From a virus: a DNA stretch of 24,007 nt. The notes beneath the pieces were generated by a model. That model ran no database searches, was not told where the DNA came from, and was given only the letters and a program-made list of their open reading frames with translations. Position numbers and translations under genes: made by a program. Within the stretch, counting starts at the first letter, position 1; every line of letters begins with the position of its first letter. Where the stretch lies: IMG/VR virus record IMGVR_UViG_3300008050_004048, positions 1-24,007 of that record, one strand, 5' to 3'. This document shows, in pieces, positions 1 to 8,455 of the stretch.

Positions 1-467
1 TCAACGACTGTTGTGGTCATGGCCTGCTCTCGGCAGATGTCGAATGCGACTTCGATGTCTTGAGCCTTCATTCGGATGACTTCTTCGGGAACCACTCGCT
101 CTCGGCGGGAATTGCGGCCAAGAGATGTTTCAAGGTCAACGATAACGAACACAAGTCGAGTGGTCATTCCTGCCTCTTCAGCCAGAAGCATATATCTGAC
201 CATGCGCTCGGAATTGGTTCCTGTGGAGTCATATACTGCATCGGTTGGGTTATCGAATAAGTTCATCATGCTCTTGTCGCATTCGTTCTGCGACCATGCG
301 TGGAGTGCTTGTGGGTTCTTTGGGTCATAGTCTGGATGAGTAGCCTTGATTGAATCACAGTCGATGAACTGGTGGGTGTCAGCGAACATTTGGTTGCCGA
401 TGTGGGATTTACCAGCGGCAGGGAGTCCCATCAAGAGGACAAGTTCGGGTTGGGTGTTGTTCGCCAT
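1..467 (-). CDS. P-loop kinase, T4 Pnk-like (AAA_33 type), partial at 3' end
   Basis: The reading frame starts at the ATG at 467-465 and stays open for 155 codons to the window edge, so the C-terminus is missing. Residues 14-21 (GLPAAGKS) form a Walker A motif that binds the phosphates of ATP. FIDCDSIK (34-41) sits where T4 polynucleotide kinase-like enzymes carry the acidic residue that activates the acceptor hydroxyl. A later stretch, VYDSTGTNSERM followed by an Arg-rich segment (GRNSRRERVVPEEV), matches the layout of the second strand plus the arginine lid of this family. Enzymes of this kind phosphorylate 5'-OH nucleic acid ends or other small acceptors; the substrate here is unknown. The gene has its own leaderless-type promoter, with the TATA box ending 22 nt before the ATG. 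A zeta-toxin-like or nucleotide kinase role is an alternative. Confidence 0.8.
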   Translation of the reverse strand, partial: MANNTQPELVLLMGLPAAGKSHIGNQMFADTHQFIDCDSIKATHPDYDPKNPQALHAWSQNECDKSMMNLFDNPTDAVYDSTGTNSERMVRYMLLAEEAGMTTRLVFVIVDLETSLGRNSRRERVVPEEVIRMKAQDIEVAFDICREQAMTTTVV

Positions 468-484
468 GTTTAATCGTAGCAGTT

Positions 485-520
485 CCCCCTATATGAAGGC
501 TTCGCAATATCAATGGTTTT
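485..520 (-). promoter_or_regulatory. Leaderless promoter P1 with upstream CCATTGA element
   Basis: Read on the minus strand, AAAACCATTGATATTGCGAAG is followed by CCTTCATATAGGGGG. The TATAG ends 21 nt before the ATG at 467. That puts an archaeal start site (about 25 nt after the TATA centre) on the start codon. The same arrangement occurs at four other genes in the window. Confidence 0.7.
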
Positions 521-559
521 AACCCCTCAAAAGGGTGTTTTTTGACTGGCCGACTCATC

Positions 560-565
560 AAAAAA
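560..565 (-). terminator. T6 tract after the 138 aa gene
   Basis: Six T residues on the minus strand lie about 10 nt after the TAA (576-578) of the 138 aa gene, without a strong hairpin. T-tracts of this kind terminate archaeal transcription. P1 begins about 40 nt further on, so the tract separates two single-gene units. Confidence 0.4.
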
Positions 566-575
566 GGCTCTGCGA

Positions 576-992
576 TTACCTTTTCCAGAACAAGCCGTGA
601 ATGCTTTGAACTGGTCGGCGGTCTCTGACTCGTGGGTCTGTATCAACAACGACTTCACCAGATTTGTTTAGAAGAAGGACATGGCCTTTTACTGCGACAA
701 CAAATCCAACCAAACCTGCTTCAACGGCTCGGTCGGCGATTGCATTCTTGAATTGTGAAACGGACTTTGCTTTGAACGCAGACTTGCGAGAGCGAACGGA
801 GAACTCGGTCATCAATGCTCTCTTCAAATCTGGGAGAGTGTGAAGGAATCGGACATTATCAGCCACACCCATCGCTTCTGCGACTTTCAAAGCGCACCAG
901 TTTTTGTTGGGGTTCTCATCGTTGTTCGAGTTTGCTTTATGCCAATCTCTCTCCGCCTTTGCAGAAGTGAACCACTTCGGTTGGTTGCTCAT
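576..992 (-). CDS. Small protein with possible papain-like (Cys-His-Asp) fold
   Basis: A 138 aa protein starting at ATG 992, where promoter P2 predicts a leaderless transcript. After a Trp-rich N-terminus, N31-W32-C33 opens a helix (CALKVAEAMGV). Later comes a hydrophobic strand with G103-H104 (GHVLLL), then GEVVVDTDPR with D117 and D119. The order Cys, then His at the start of a strand, then Asp after the next strand resembles a group of small phage proteins with a papain-like cysteine peptidase fold (pattern DCxxRA...GHxxxxxxGxxxDTW). I see this pattern by eye only. Activity, substrate and even homology are inferred. It is followed by a T6 tract and is not in an operon with the kinase, which has its own promoter. 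Possible roles are host takeover or counter-defence, but context does not decide. Confidence 0.75.
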   Translation of the reverse strand: MSNQPKWFTSAKAERDWHKANSNNDENPNKNWCALKVAEAMGVADNVRFLHTLPDLKRALMTEFSVRSRKSAFKAKSVSQFKNAIADRAVEAGLVGFVVAVKGHVLLLNKSGEVVVDTDPRVRDRRPVQSIHGLFWKR

Positions 993-1014
993 ATAACTTC
1001 GGTGGGGGTTGACC

Positions 1015-1045
1015 CTTATAATACCTTCTGAATCTCAATGGTTTT
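1015..1045 (-). promoter_or_regulatory. Leaderless promoter P2 with upstream CCATTGA element
   Basis: On the minus strand AAAACCATTGAGATTCAGAAG precedes GTATTATAAGGG. TATAAG ends 22 nt before the ATG at 992. It shares the CCATTGA-GATT-GAAG core with P1, P3 and P5. Confidence 0.7.
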
Positions 1046-1099
1046 GTTCCGACTCTTCTGGTCGACACAGTTATCGAACTCAATATCGGCTCATTCTCC

Positions 1100-1128
1100 A
1101 AGTCTAAACCCCTTTGGGGTTTAGACTT
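1100..1128 (-). terminator. Perfect 13-bp hairpin at the end of the 2318 aa gene
   Basis: Positions 1100-1112 (AAGTCTAAACCCC) pair exactly with 1116-1128 around a TTT loop. The stem starts at the last base of the TGA stop codon (1128-1130) of the large fibre-like gene. No T-run follows it on the minus strand, so it is not a classical bacterial terminator. It could stabilise the 3' end of a long mRNA, help termination, or bind a protein. Confidence 0.5.
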
Positions 1129-4100
1129 CAACCTTCAGGATAACCGGCCAAACCTTCGCCGCCACCATCAATCGAAGTTCCGAGTTCCATTTGGATTCCG
1201 CCAGCAGATGGATAGAATACTTCTGCGCCTTTGGTGTTGGTTCGATACCACGCCAGTTCGTTGGTGAACCATCTCAAGTCAATCTCGGATGCGTCATATC
1301 CCCAGAACCGTTGGAATCTCAATTGTGGGCTGTGATGTGGAAAGTCCTCTTCACCGGCCATCGTTTGAGCCGAACCGACTGGACTCCAAGTATTGTTGAC
1401 TTCATCCCATCGAAGAGAAGGAACAGATAACCATCGAATGTTCACCGACCTAAGAGTGTTGGCGGTAGTATCGAACTCGATTGATGGAACCCAACAATGC
1501 ACGAGATGTTGATGTTCACTCCCGACCGAAGAGTCCATGTATGGAGTAATTGGCGGAGTGATACTTTTTGTCCAGTTCGGGGATTCGGCGGGTTTGATGA
1601 ACCCGCCAATGTATGGAACTTCGGATGCAGCGGTTTCATCCCCTGTTGGTGTTGCCGCCCAAATGAGTGGGGATAGTGCGGATTGGCGAGCCTTCGGAAC
1701 TGTCGCATCTCGATAGACTTCTCCGAATCTCCCATCATCCGAGCCAATCATCGTGAATGACATGACAATGTGGATATTCCCTTTGCCGTCAGTAGTGAGT
1801 GAGATGTCTCGATAATTGGGATTGGTTTTGCGGAGTTCTGACACTCCATCATACACAGGACCCCGCCATAGTGTGATGTGCGCTCCAAGACCATCTGTGC
1901 TGGTGTATTGTTCCGCAAGGGTCTTGCGAGTATCAAACACCGAGATGAGCGTCTGGCGTGGCGCATAGGCAACGGGAGAGGACTCCCTATCGTCTTTGAT
2001 GGACAACACAATTGCCCTATCCCTTTCATCAATGATGGCATCATAATAGACCACATCTTTCGTCTCCATTGGATTCTTTGAATCTGGTGGGAGTCCGACC
2101 ACATGAAAGCACTTGGTTGTATCAAATGCGAATCGACCAGATGGGTCGCTGATTCGATTTGGTGATTGGCCGATGTTGCAGTATATTGCATCATAGTTTC
2201 GACTGGCATCGGCGAACGATTGAATTGGCAATCCACGATAGAACACCACAGGAATGTTGTCGCCTCTCAACACAACCTTCGGACAATCATTGTATGTTGT
2301 ATAATGTGGACCCGATGCAGGTTGATTGAGGTCGGTCTCTGCCGCATCCACAATGAGACCATTCACCACTTGATACCGATTATCGTCAGGTCGCCCCTGC
2401 AATTCTGCGTTGTCGATAGGAGTGAATGTTGGGAATGAATCTTCGCCAGCGAGTTTTGATGTGTAGTATATTCGATTGTTCTGTGGCAATCCCGTTGAAC
2501 CAACATGAGACATTGGTTGAACGAACGACAAATGAAGTCGGTCATTCCCATCTATCACAAGTGATGGGTGTCGCATATCCCACATTGTTCCACCAGCCTC
2601 AAGTCCGGTGTATGTCGCCCCGCCTTGAAGCAACACAGGTGTGTGGATTGACCAGTCCCAATCATAAATGGGGTCGGGGTTTTGAGAGGGTGATGTGCGA
2701 ACCGCTTTGTGATAATAGAATCTGTGCGCTCGATGGTTTGCCGTATCGTCTGGATTCGCATGATATTCGAGAATTGCATGAATCGTTCCCGCCGAATCCG
2801 ATGCAAATGCCGCACCCATCACTCGGCCTTTGTGATATTCTGCTGGGGTCGTGAGACCTGCTCCTATCGAGTTCAATAAGGGGCCGACTTCATCCAATCC
2901 TCCGAACACAGCGGATTCATTTTGTGGTTTCATCGCCTTCTTATTCCAAAACAAATCTCCGTGAAGTGGCTTCTTGATGTGAGTCCATTGTGGCAAATTG
3001 TCTGAACCTGATTGGCAAGAACGGCGGATGAAGAATTGATGGAGTGTGCCGTCTGGTGTTCGCAATTGTCGTTGACCCATTCCGAGATTCTGTGGGCCTG
3101 ACCCACCGGCCATTACTGCTGGGCCTGACATATCGTTGCCATCCATATTCGATTGCCGTTGAATCATATACACCCCCTTCGGGTCTTGGAATCCCATCCC
3201 GACCGCCGAAGCGATTGAACCAGAATCCCACATCGGCTTCGCCGTCTGCGACACATGAACATCAACACTCGATTGTAATTGCTCGGACAAAGCCAACACA
3301 TCGAGTTCATGAATCTCGTTGACTCTCGCCAACATCAATGGTGAATATCGACTGGATTCAATCATCGCCAAGTCATAATCGGAATTGGGGAGAATCGGCA
3401 TGGCCGAAGCGTGAAAGTGGTCAGTCGGATGGTCAGACCAAAACGCCTCAAGACCGAATGAGCCACTCACGATGGGTCCGTGAACTCTTGTTCCAATGGT
3501 GTCCATTGGTGCAATTTGCGCCCCTGACACACCACCCGAACCCCAAGTGGGCTTATCCCATAGGTTCGTTCTCAAGAAGTATTGACCGGCCACAGGTCGA
3601 GCCGCATCCGGTGGCGATTCTCCACCGAGTTCAAATCCTGTGTTGAATTGTGATGCTCCCAGCAGATGAATGTTGTCGGTTCGGTGGAATGGAGTCTCCA
3701 TCTCAAGTTCAATGGCGTTCTTTCCACCGGCTCTCGCTCGAACACTCACGGCTGGTGGAATTAACAAATGAATTGGAATGTTGTAGCCGACTCCACCGTG
3801 AACTTGTTTGAATACTCGGTCGACTCGATATGGGTGCATTTTGGTTGAGATTCCATAATGCAGGGGTCCGTGATGCGACCAACCACCAACCCGACCACGC
3901 ATCAACCGATGACCTTGAACCTCCGCACTCCCCCAAGAGAACACCCGACCACCGACAGTCAATGATGTCCATTCCATCGCCCCTATTGCTTCGAGTGGCG
4001 GTGGGAGATTTGGGTCCCAAGTCCGAACCAGATAGTTTGTTGGTTCTTCTCGCAAAGCCCTGCCATCAGATGCTTGATATTGGCTTTCATAGATGGTTGA

Positions 4101-7100
4101 CCAATCGCTCAATAATGGGTCGAGAATCGCCGCCACAATGTCGGCCACGCTCGACACACTCACAGGTGCGAAGATGCGTTCGTGGGGTCCAGTTCCCAAT
4201 TTATACACTATCATCGAATCAAGCGTGGTTGGGAATGATACTCCACGCAAGTCGACAAAGCGACCCACATTTGGAGCCCAGAGATTTGCGCCAGCACTAT
4301 CCGAATCATCTGCGACATCTCCGAATCCTTTGAAAATTGCTTGCTCGGTAGGAGTAATGACTCCACCAACGAGTGGACTTGCATCAAGTGATTCTGGTGC
4401 ATCGGAGAAGAATGTTTGGTTATCTCCATAGGATATTGGGTCGAATAAGCCTCGTGGGAATGACCAGCCTGACCAGCCGAGTTCTTGGAATGGATTCGCA
4501 CCAGAACCAAAGTCAGCAAATCCAATTGTGGTTGGAACGAACCGAGTCAATTTCACATGAGAATTGCGAATCCCCACCCACGCATCCGTGATTCTGGTGT
4601 CGTTGTCAACGAGGTCGGGGGTTGCTTTTGACATTGACTTGGCTGTGATTATCGGTTGGATGGTTGGGAATCCAGACGAGATGCGAGCCGAGTCGCTTAG
4701 AGCAGGTGTTCCATATTCATTGATTAAGAACGGGAGAGAGCGAGGGAGATTTGCATATGACATTCGACAATCTGGGTATGAACCATAGGTGATTGGGATT
4801 GCTCTTTGACCAGACTCTTGATACCAATATGAGATTCGTGCGCCACTCCACCAAGTATCGCCGTCAGTCCATGTTTGTCGAGCGATATTTTCAATTGTTC
4901 CACCAGTTCCGATTGACACCTTCTCCCATGTGATGTCGAATAATGCTCGACCACGCTTGGCGAACCCCGTATCGGGGTCGGCTTTCGCATCGGAGAACAT
5001 GAGGATGAGAGAACGGGCTTGAGTATTCGCCATCAATTTTGACCAAGTGGGATATGCCGAGAAGTTATCGCTCTTGGGTGTTGAGCCGCCAGAGCCATTG
5101 ACCGGAGTGGGAACAGAACTCGATGGTTTAGCATCTCCAGATTGTGGGTCGGGTCCGAAGCCAGCCGGATAATCTGCCGACTCACCACCGATGGGAATGC
5201 ACTTGCCGCCCGATTGATAATATCCGGCAGGACAACCGCCGGTGTCGAGGTCAGGATTCAAAGGATATTTGATGTCAACCGCCGGATAATCGTTCTCGGT
5301 TTTGATGTAGTCGACATGAACCGCCGCCATAACGAAGCGACCATCATCCATCGCTCTTAGACTGGAACAATGAAGCGTTGGGTGATAGATGGGCGCACTA
5401 CCACCACTCGCCTTTGGATGCTTCACAGCGTTCTTCTCTTCACGACCGAGATAACGCATCATCTCAATTTGAGGCATGACCCAATCATGTATCGACCACA
5501 CCGCACCATATCCCAGCGGAGTATTTGTGAGTTCACCAATTTGAGTTCGAGTGATTGAATCACAAGTCGCCGCCGAATATGGAATCGACACACCAGAACT
5601 TGGAAACCCAGAGAGTATCGGGTTCGATAAGTATGTGCTGGAACGAGTATAGAGTGGGTCGAGAGTCGGAGAATATCGCCAAACCAACAATTCACAACCT
5701 TGCGGAATTGTAGGTGTGCCGACTCCATCTGGCCAAACCTGACCATTCCCCCATATCCCGTAGTGAGGTTGCCCATCAACGGTTGTCGATGTTTGGCACA
5801 ATTGCGTTGGGTCTATGACATCTGCACCGATGAATATCTCGCCTTTGTATTCACAAGCATCCCACACATGAGAGATGCCACCCCGCTGGAATGAACCACC
5901 GCCTTCAACCGCCGCACATAGGTCGGGGATTTTGGTGTTGGTATCAGCCAAAGCAAGTGGTCGGAATGGTGTTGCTTGGTGCAATCCCCACCCCATGTGA
6001 GCCTCACCCTCTTCAATATCAGCCCATGTGTGGCGAGGCATCACAGACATCGGGCATTCATTCTCTAATGGGTCAATTCCAAGTGCGGCTCCAGCCGTTG
6101 CATCAATGAATATCTGTTCAAGAGATGTTGGGTCGATTCGGAATATGCCGTGATAGATGGTGCATGGAATATCAGAGAAGTCGCAGTTCACAGATAGGCG
6201 AGTGCCATCGGGGTTATTCCGTTGAGTCGGTGTTCCGGTTGGTGTATTCCCCACGCTTGTGTCTGCTGTTCCATCTGGCACATGAGATTCTCGCACCACC
6301 GAGACAATGACATGATAGTCAACAAGAGGCTTGCGGAATGTTTGACTCGCCGCCGATGGATGGTTGGCCAATTTTGCGGCTCCTGCCGACACTTCAATGT
6401 CAGTATAGCCGGTGATGACGGGAACAATCTGAACTTTGGTTGGAACTCCATCTGCAATCCATCGACCTGTCGAATATGTGGAGTCGATGAGTTCTGGTGA
6501 GTCATCGCCCTTTGTATTGGAGCCGATAATTTTGCCTGTTGTTCCTGCTCCGCCCTGCTTAATCTGGTTTGAGTTCACCAATTGATGTGGAACTCGACCC
6601 AACGGACCCACCATAGTCGGCTGGTCGGGTATGGCCGAAGTGTGCAAATCTCCAGACGAGAAGTTCCTAAACCAAGTGGCGTTGGCATTGACATCAACAC
6701 CGAGAGGATGAGTAGCGGCTCGACCTGCGTGGGTTGAGAGCGCATCGAACATTGGGTCAATTCGCCCCCCATCTGACCCATACAAATATGCTGGTTGTGT
6801 TGGTGTTCCTGTTGTATAGCCGTTGCGCCTGACAGGTGTGCCGGAATTGACTTGAATGTTCAACCCCGCATATCCCTTGCTCGCATCGGCGATAGACACA
6901 GGACCCAACACTCCACCAGTATCAGTCGCTTTGGTCGGTGCGAAGAATGCGGTGGCCGTGATGACTCCTTCATATCCAATTAACCCAACCGAGTCTGCGA
7001 CAACACTCGCACCCAAGTCGGCTCGACCCAGATTGGTTGCCGTCAACGGGGTCGCTCCTGTTCCATCATCGAATACATCATTCGTGAGAATCTGTTGAAT

Positions 7101-8084
7101 TGTCGACCCGCCAGCAAGCGACCATTCTGAAACGGCTTCTGCCACATCTGTTGCACCCATTGTAATTGCCCCCGTCATACCATCTGGTGAACTGATGTCC
7201 TTGCCGGTCAACAGGAATGGTTGTTGTGTTCTCATGTTCACCGACCAATGCGCCGAGAAGTCAAAAGCATCGGCATCGAACTGGATTCCCGCCGCCGTTG
7301 TCATGGTGCTTTCGATTGGGGCCGACACAACAGTCGTGAGATAATTGGAATTGTGAGCATCGTGATAAATCATTCCGATTCCGTTCGAGGGAATTGCTGG
7401 AATCGAATCGTGAACAATCGCCTCAACAATTCCCCCACCAATGAAAGTCGGTTCGGTGCAAAGTCCGATGGATGATTTTGCGACCGTAGTTCCATAGATG
7501 AAGTCATATTGAGTTCGATATTCTCCTGTGTTGGAATCCGATTCCTTCATCCACGAATGATTCGCTGGTCGAGGTGAAGCATATCGTTGGTCAGGATGGT
7601 CAGTATATTGACCACATTCCGTGATACTCAATCCAGCGAATTGAGCCGAACCTGTCAATTGAGTCGCATCCCATCTCCCCATAGACACATCTTGGCCAAT
7701 CTGACCGAACAACAACGACCCACGAGTGTGGCTCATGACGGGTGCGCTGGTGTTGATTCTCAAGCCTGTCGCTCGTGCTTCTTGATTCAAACCTGTCGGG
7801 TCCACTATCGGCCATTCGTCTTTGGCGAGATTGGTTGCCGAAGGACACACCGCTTTGGGATTGATTGTCGTTCCAGATGCGGTTGTTGCTTGAGTCGTTC
7901 GTGGTGTCCAAATGGCTTCATCAAATAACGCCATGCGAGTGGCTTGAGCATCGGCGATGTTGTCTTTGATACTATCGTTGAACACCAGCGTCAATGGGAG
8001 TCCACGAGAACCGACCGGTGGAATAGCATCAACGGTGTCCACAGGCATTCCTGTGGCGGGAGTGATTGCTGGCGCTGGCGACAC
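1128..8084 (-). CDS. Giant tail fibre / receptor-binding-like protein with C-terminal beta-propeller-like repeats (2318 aa)
   Basis: The frame opens after an in-frame TGA and the only early start is GTG at 8084. A TTAA box ends 23 nt upstream, the same spacing as the other leaderless genes. The N-terminal half has Gly/Thr/Ser-rich beta structure with little recognisable homology. Around residues 940-1010 there is a short disulphide-type loop (CPAGYYQSGGKC) and a Pro/Ser/Gly linker that seems to divide the protein. Residues about 1755-2318 contain six spaced segments of the type G-x-I/L-H-x-hydrophobic followed by an aromatic strand (near 1756, 1848, 1945, 2013, 2105 and 2195; for example GTIHAILEYH, DRLHLSFVQ, GNIHIVMSF). 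This suggests a six-bladed propeller, as in sialidase-like or lectin domains. No transmembrane segment is evident. The position after the hub gene fits a host-binding fibre; enzymatic activity cannot be claimed. Confidence 0.9.
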   Translation of the reverse strand: MSPAPAITPATGMPVDTVDAIPPVGSRGLPLTLVFNDSIKDNIADAQATRMALFDEAIWTPRTTQATTASGTTINPKAVCPSATNLAKDEWPIVDPTGLNQEARATGLRINTSAPVMSHTRGSLLFGQIGQDVSMGRWDATQLTGSAQFAGLSITECGQYTDHPDQRYASPRPANHSWMKESDSNTGEYRTQYDFIYGTTVAKSSIGLCTEPTFIGGGIVEAIVHDSIPAIPSNGIGMIYHDAHNSNYLTTVVSAPIESTMTTAAGIQFDADAFDFSAHWSVNMRTQQPFLLTGKDISSPDGMTGAITMGATDVAEAVSEWSLAGGSTIQQILTNDVFDDGTGATPLTATNLGRADLGASVVADSVGLIGYEGVITATAFFAPTKATDTGGVLGPVSIADASKGYAGLNIQVNSGTPVRRNGYTTGTPTQPAYLYGSDGGRIDPMFDALSTHAGRAATHPLGVDVNANATWFRNFSSGDLHTSAIPDQPTMVGPLGRVPHQLVNSNQIKQGGAGTTGKIIGSNTKGDDSPELIDSTYSTGRWIADGVPTKVQIVPVITGYTDIEVSAGAAKLANHPSAASQTFRKPLVDYHVIVSVVRESHVPDGTADTSVGNTPTGTPTQRNNPDGTRLSVNCDFSDIPCTIYHGIFRIDPTSLEQIFIDATAGAALGIDPLENECPMSVMPRHTWADIEEGEAHMGWGLHQATPFRPLALADTNTKIPDLCAAVEGGGSFQRGGISHVWDACEYKGEIFIGADVIDPTQLCQTSTTVDGQPHYGIWGNGQVWPDGVGTPTIPQGCELLVWRYSPTLDPLYTRSSTYLSNPILSGFPSSGVSIPYSAATCDSITRTQIGELTNTPLGYGAVWSIHDWVMPQIEMMRYLGREEKNAVKHPKASGGSAPIYHPTLHCSSLRAMDDGRFVMAAVHVDYIKTENDYPAVDIKYPLNPDLDTGGCPAGYYQSGGKCIPIGGESADYPAGFGPDPQSGDAKPSSSVPTPVNGSGGSTPKSDNFSAYPTWSKLMANTQARSLILMFSDAKADPDTGFAKRGRALFDITWEKVSIGTGGTIENIARQTWTDGDTWWSGARISYWYQESGQRAIPITYGSYPDCRMSYANLPRSLPFLINEYGTPALSDSARISSGFPTIQPIITAKSMSKATPDLVDNDTRITDAWVGIRNSHVKLTRFVPTTIGFADFGSGANPFQELGWSGWSFPRGLFDPISYGDNQTFFSDAPESLDASPLVGGVITPTEQAIFKGFGDVADDSDSAGANLWAPNVGRFVDLRGVSFPTTLDSMIVYKLGTGPHERIFAPVSVSSVADIVAAILDPLLSDWSTIYESQYQASDGRALREEPTNYLVRTWDPNLPPPLEAIGAMEWTSLTVGGRVFSWGSAEVQGHRLMRGRVGGWSHHGPLHYGISTKMHPYRVDRVFKQVHGGVGYNIPIHLLIPPAVSVRARAGGKNAIELEMETPFHRTDNIHLLGASQFNTGFELGGESPPDAARPVAGQYFLRTNLWDKPTWGSGGVSGAQIAPMDTIGTRVHGPIVSGSFGLEAFWSDHPTDHFHASAMPILPNSDYDLAMIESSRYSPLMLARVNEIHELDVLALSEQLQSSVDVHVSQTAKPMWDSGSIASAVGMGFQDPKGVYMIQRQSNMDGNDMSGPAVMAGGSGPQNLGMGQRQLRTPDGTLHQFFIRRSCQSGSDNLPQWTHIKKPLHGDLFWNKKAMKPQNESAVFGGLDEVGPLLNSIGAGLTTPAEYHKGRVMGAAFASDSAGTIHAILEYHANPDDTANHRAHRFYYHKAVRTSPSQNPDPIYDWDWSIHTPVLLQGGATYTGLEAGGTMWDMRHPSLVIDGNDRLHLSFVQPMSHVGSTGLPQNNRIYYTSKLAGEDSFPTFTPIDNAELQGRPDDNRYQVVNGLIVDAAETDLNQPASGPHYTTYNDCPKVVLRGDNIPVVFYRGLPIQSFADASRNYDAIYCNIGQSPNRISDPSGRFAFDTTKCFHVVGLPPDSKNPMETKDVVYYDAIIDERDRAIVLSIKDDRESSPVAYAPRQTLISVFDTRKTLAEQYTSTDGLGAHITLWRGPVYDGVSELRKTNPNYRDISLTTDGKGNIHIVMSFTMIGSDDGRFGEVYRDATVPKARQSALSPLIWAATPTGDETAASEVPYIGGFIKPAESPNWTKSITPPITPYMDSSVGSEHQHLVHCWVPSIEFDTTANTLRSVNIRWLSVPSLRWDEVNNTWSPVGSAQTMAGEEDFPHHSPQLRFQRFWGYDASEIDLRWFTNELAWYRTNTKGAEVFYPSAGGIQMELGTSIDGGGEGLAGYPEG

Positions 8085-8104
8085 ATCAAATGGTCATTCG
8101 TGCC

Positions 8105-8112
8105 GCTTTAAG
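8105..8112 (-). promoter_or_regulatory. TATA-like box for the 2318 aa gene
   Basis: CTTAAAGC on the minus strand, with TTAA (8108-8111) ending 23 nt before the GTG at 8084. No Shine-Dalgarno site precedes the GTG, which supports a leaderless start. The CCATTGA element is absent. The call rests only on spacing and the preceding T6 tract. Confidence 0.35.
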
Positions 8113-8129
8113 TGGTTATTGATGAAATG

Positions 8130-8151
8130 AAAAAAGACTTCAACCCCCGAA
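8130..8151 (-). terminator. T6 tract after the 97-codon ORF
   Basis: On the minus strand a weak CTTC/GAAG stem is followed by TCTTTTTTC (T6 at 8130-8135), immediately after the TGA at 8140-8142. With promoter P3 it bounds a unit of about 300 nt. Confidence 0.45.
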
Positions 8152-8433
8152 GGAGTATGAAGCGAGTCGAGATTTAAGGCAGAACAAAACCTTTGGACAG
8201 TTTAACCCCCACTCCGGTTCTCGCTCACAAGCGGTGATTTGCTTAGAACTCTGACAGGCCTTCTTGGGGGAATACGCCGCATTCACGCCTTGATATTTCA
8301 ACCACCGATATTCCGGTGGCTCTTGGTATTTCAACCCGCAAGGCGATACTCTGTTTGGCGCATCCATGAATCCTCTCGACTCAATGCCCCCATTCAAAGA
8401 AGAGGGGCGGCTTCGGTGGGGGTGTTCTCCCAC
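8140..8433 (-). CDS. Putative 97 aa Cys-containing protein, or ncRNA, with its own promoter and terminator
   Basis: The GTG at 8433 lies 22 nt after the TATAG of promoter P3, exactly the spacing of the other leaderless genes, and the frame closes at 8140 next to a T6 tract. An internal ATG at 8367, preceded by AGAGGA, would give 75 aa. The product is basic, with five cysteines (32, 60, 69, 79, 85) and a doubled LKYQ motif (34-37 and 45-48). I recognise no family. The doubled motif comes from a 15-nt direct repeat (8289-8303 and 8322-8336, one mismatch) around a perfect 6-bp hairpin, so the transcript may be a structured RNA instead. Composition is not clearly protein-like. The regulatory bounds are the main evidence. 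Confidence 0.4.
   Translation of the reverse strand: MGEHPHRSRPSSLNGGIESRGFMDAPNRVSPCGLKYQEPPEYRWLKYQGVNAAYSPKKACQSSKQITACEREPEWGLNCPKVLFCLKSRLASYSFGG
8289..8336 (-). repeat. 15-nt direct repeat flanking a 6-bp hairpin
   Basis: GGTTGAAATAcCAAG and GGTTGAAATAtCAAG (minus strand) flank the stem CCACCG/CGGTGG (8302-8307 with 8314-8319; loop 8308-8313), which overlaps the end of one repeat. Visible directly in the sequence; function unknown. Confidence 0.6.
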
Positions 8434-8455
8434 AAACCTATCGAGTCAGCATCGA

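Noticed and set aside
937-1131. Minus-strand 64 aa frame ending inside the 138 aa gene
   Set aside because: It translates through promoter P2 (giving TKPLRFR, as also happens with the 21099 extension over P5) and is out of frame with the 138 aa gene.
1442-2236. Two minus-strand frames of 101 and 162 aa inside the giant fibre gene
   Set aside because: They overlap the 2318 aa frame entirely, have low-complexity His/Met/Ser-rich products, and lack promoters or Shine-Dalgarno sites. They are shadows.
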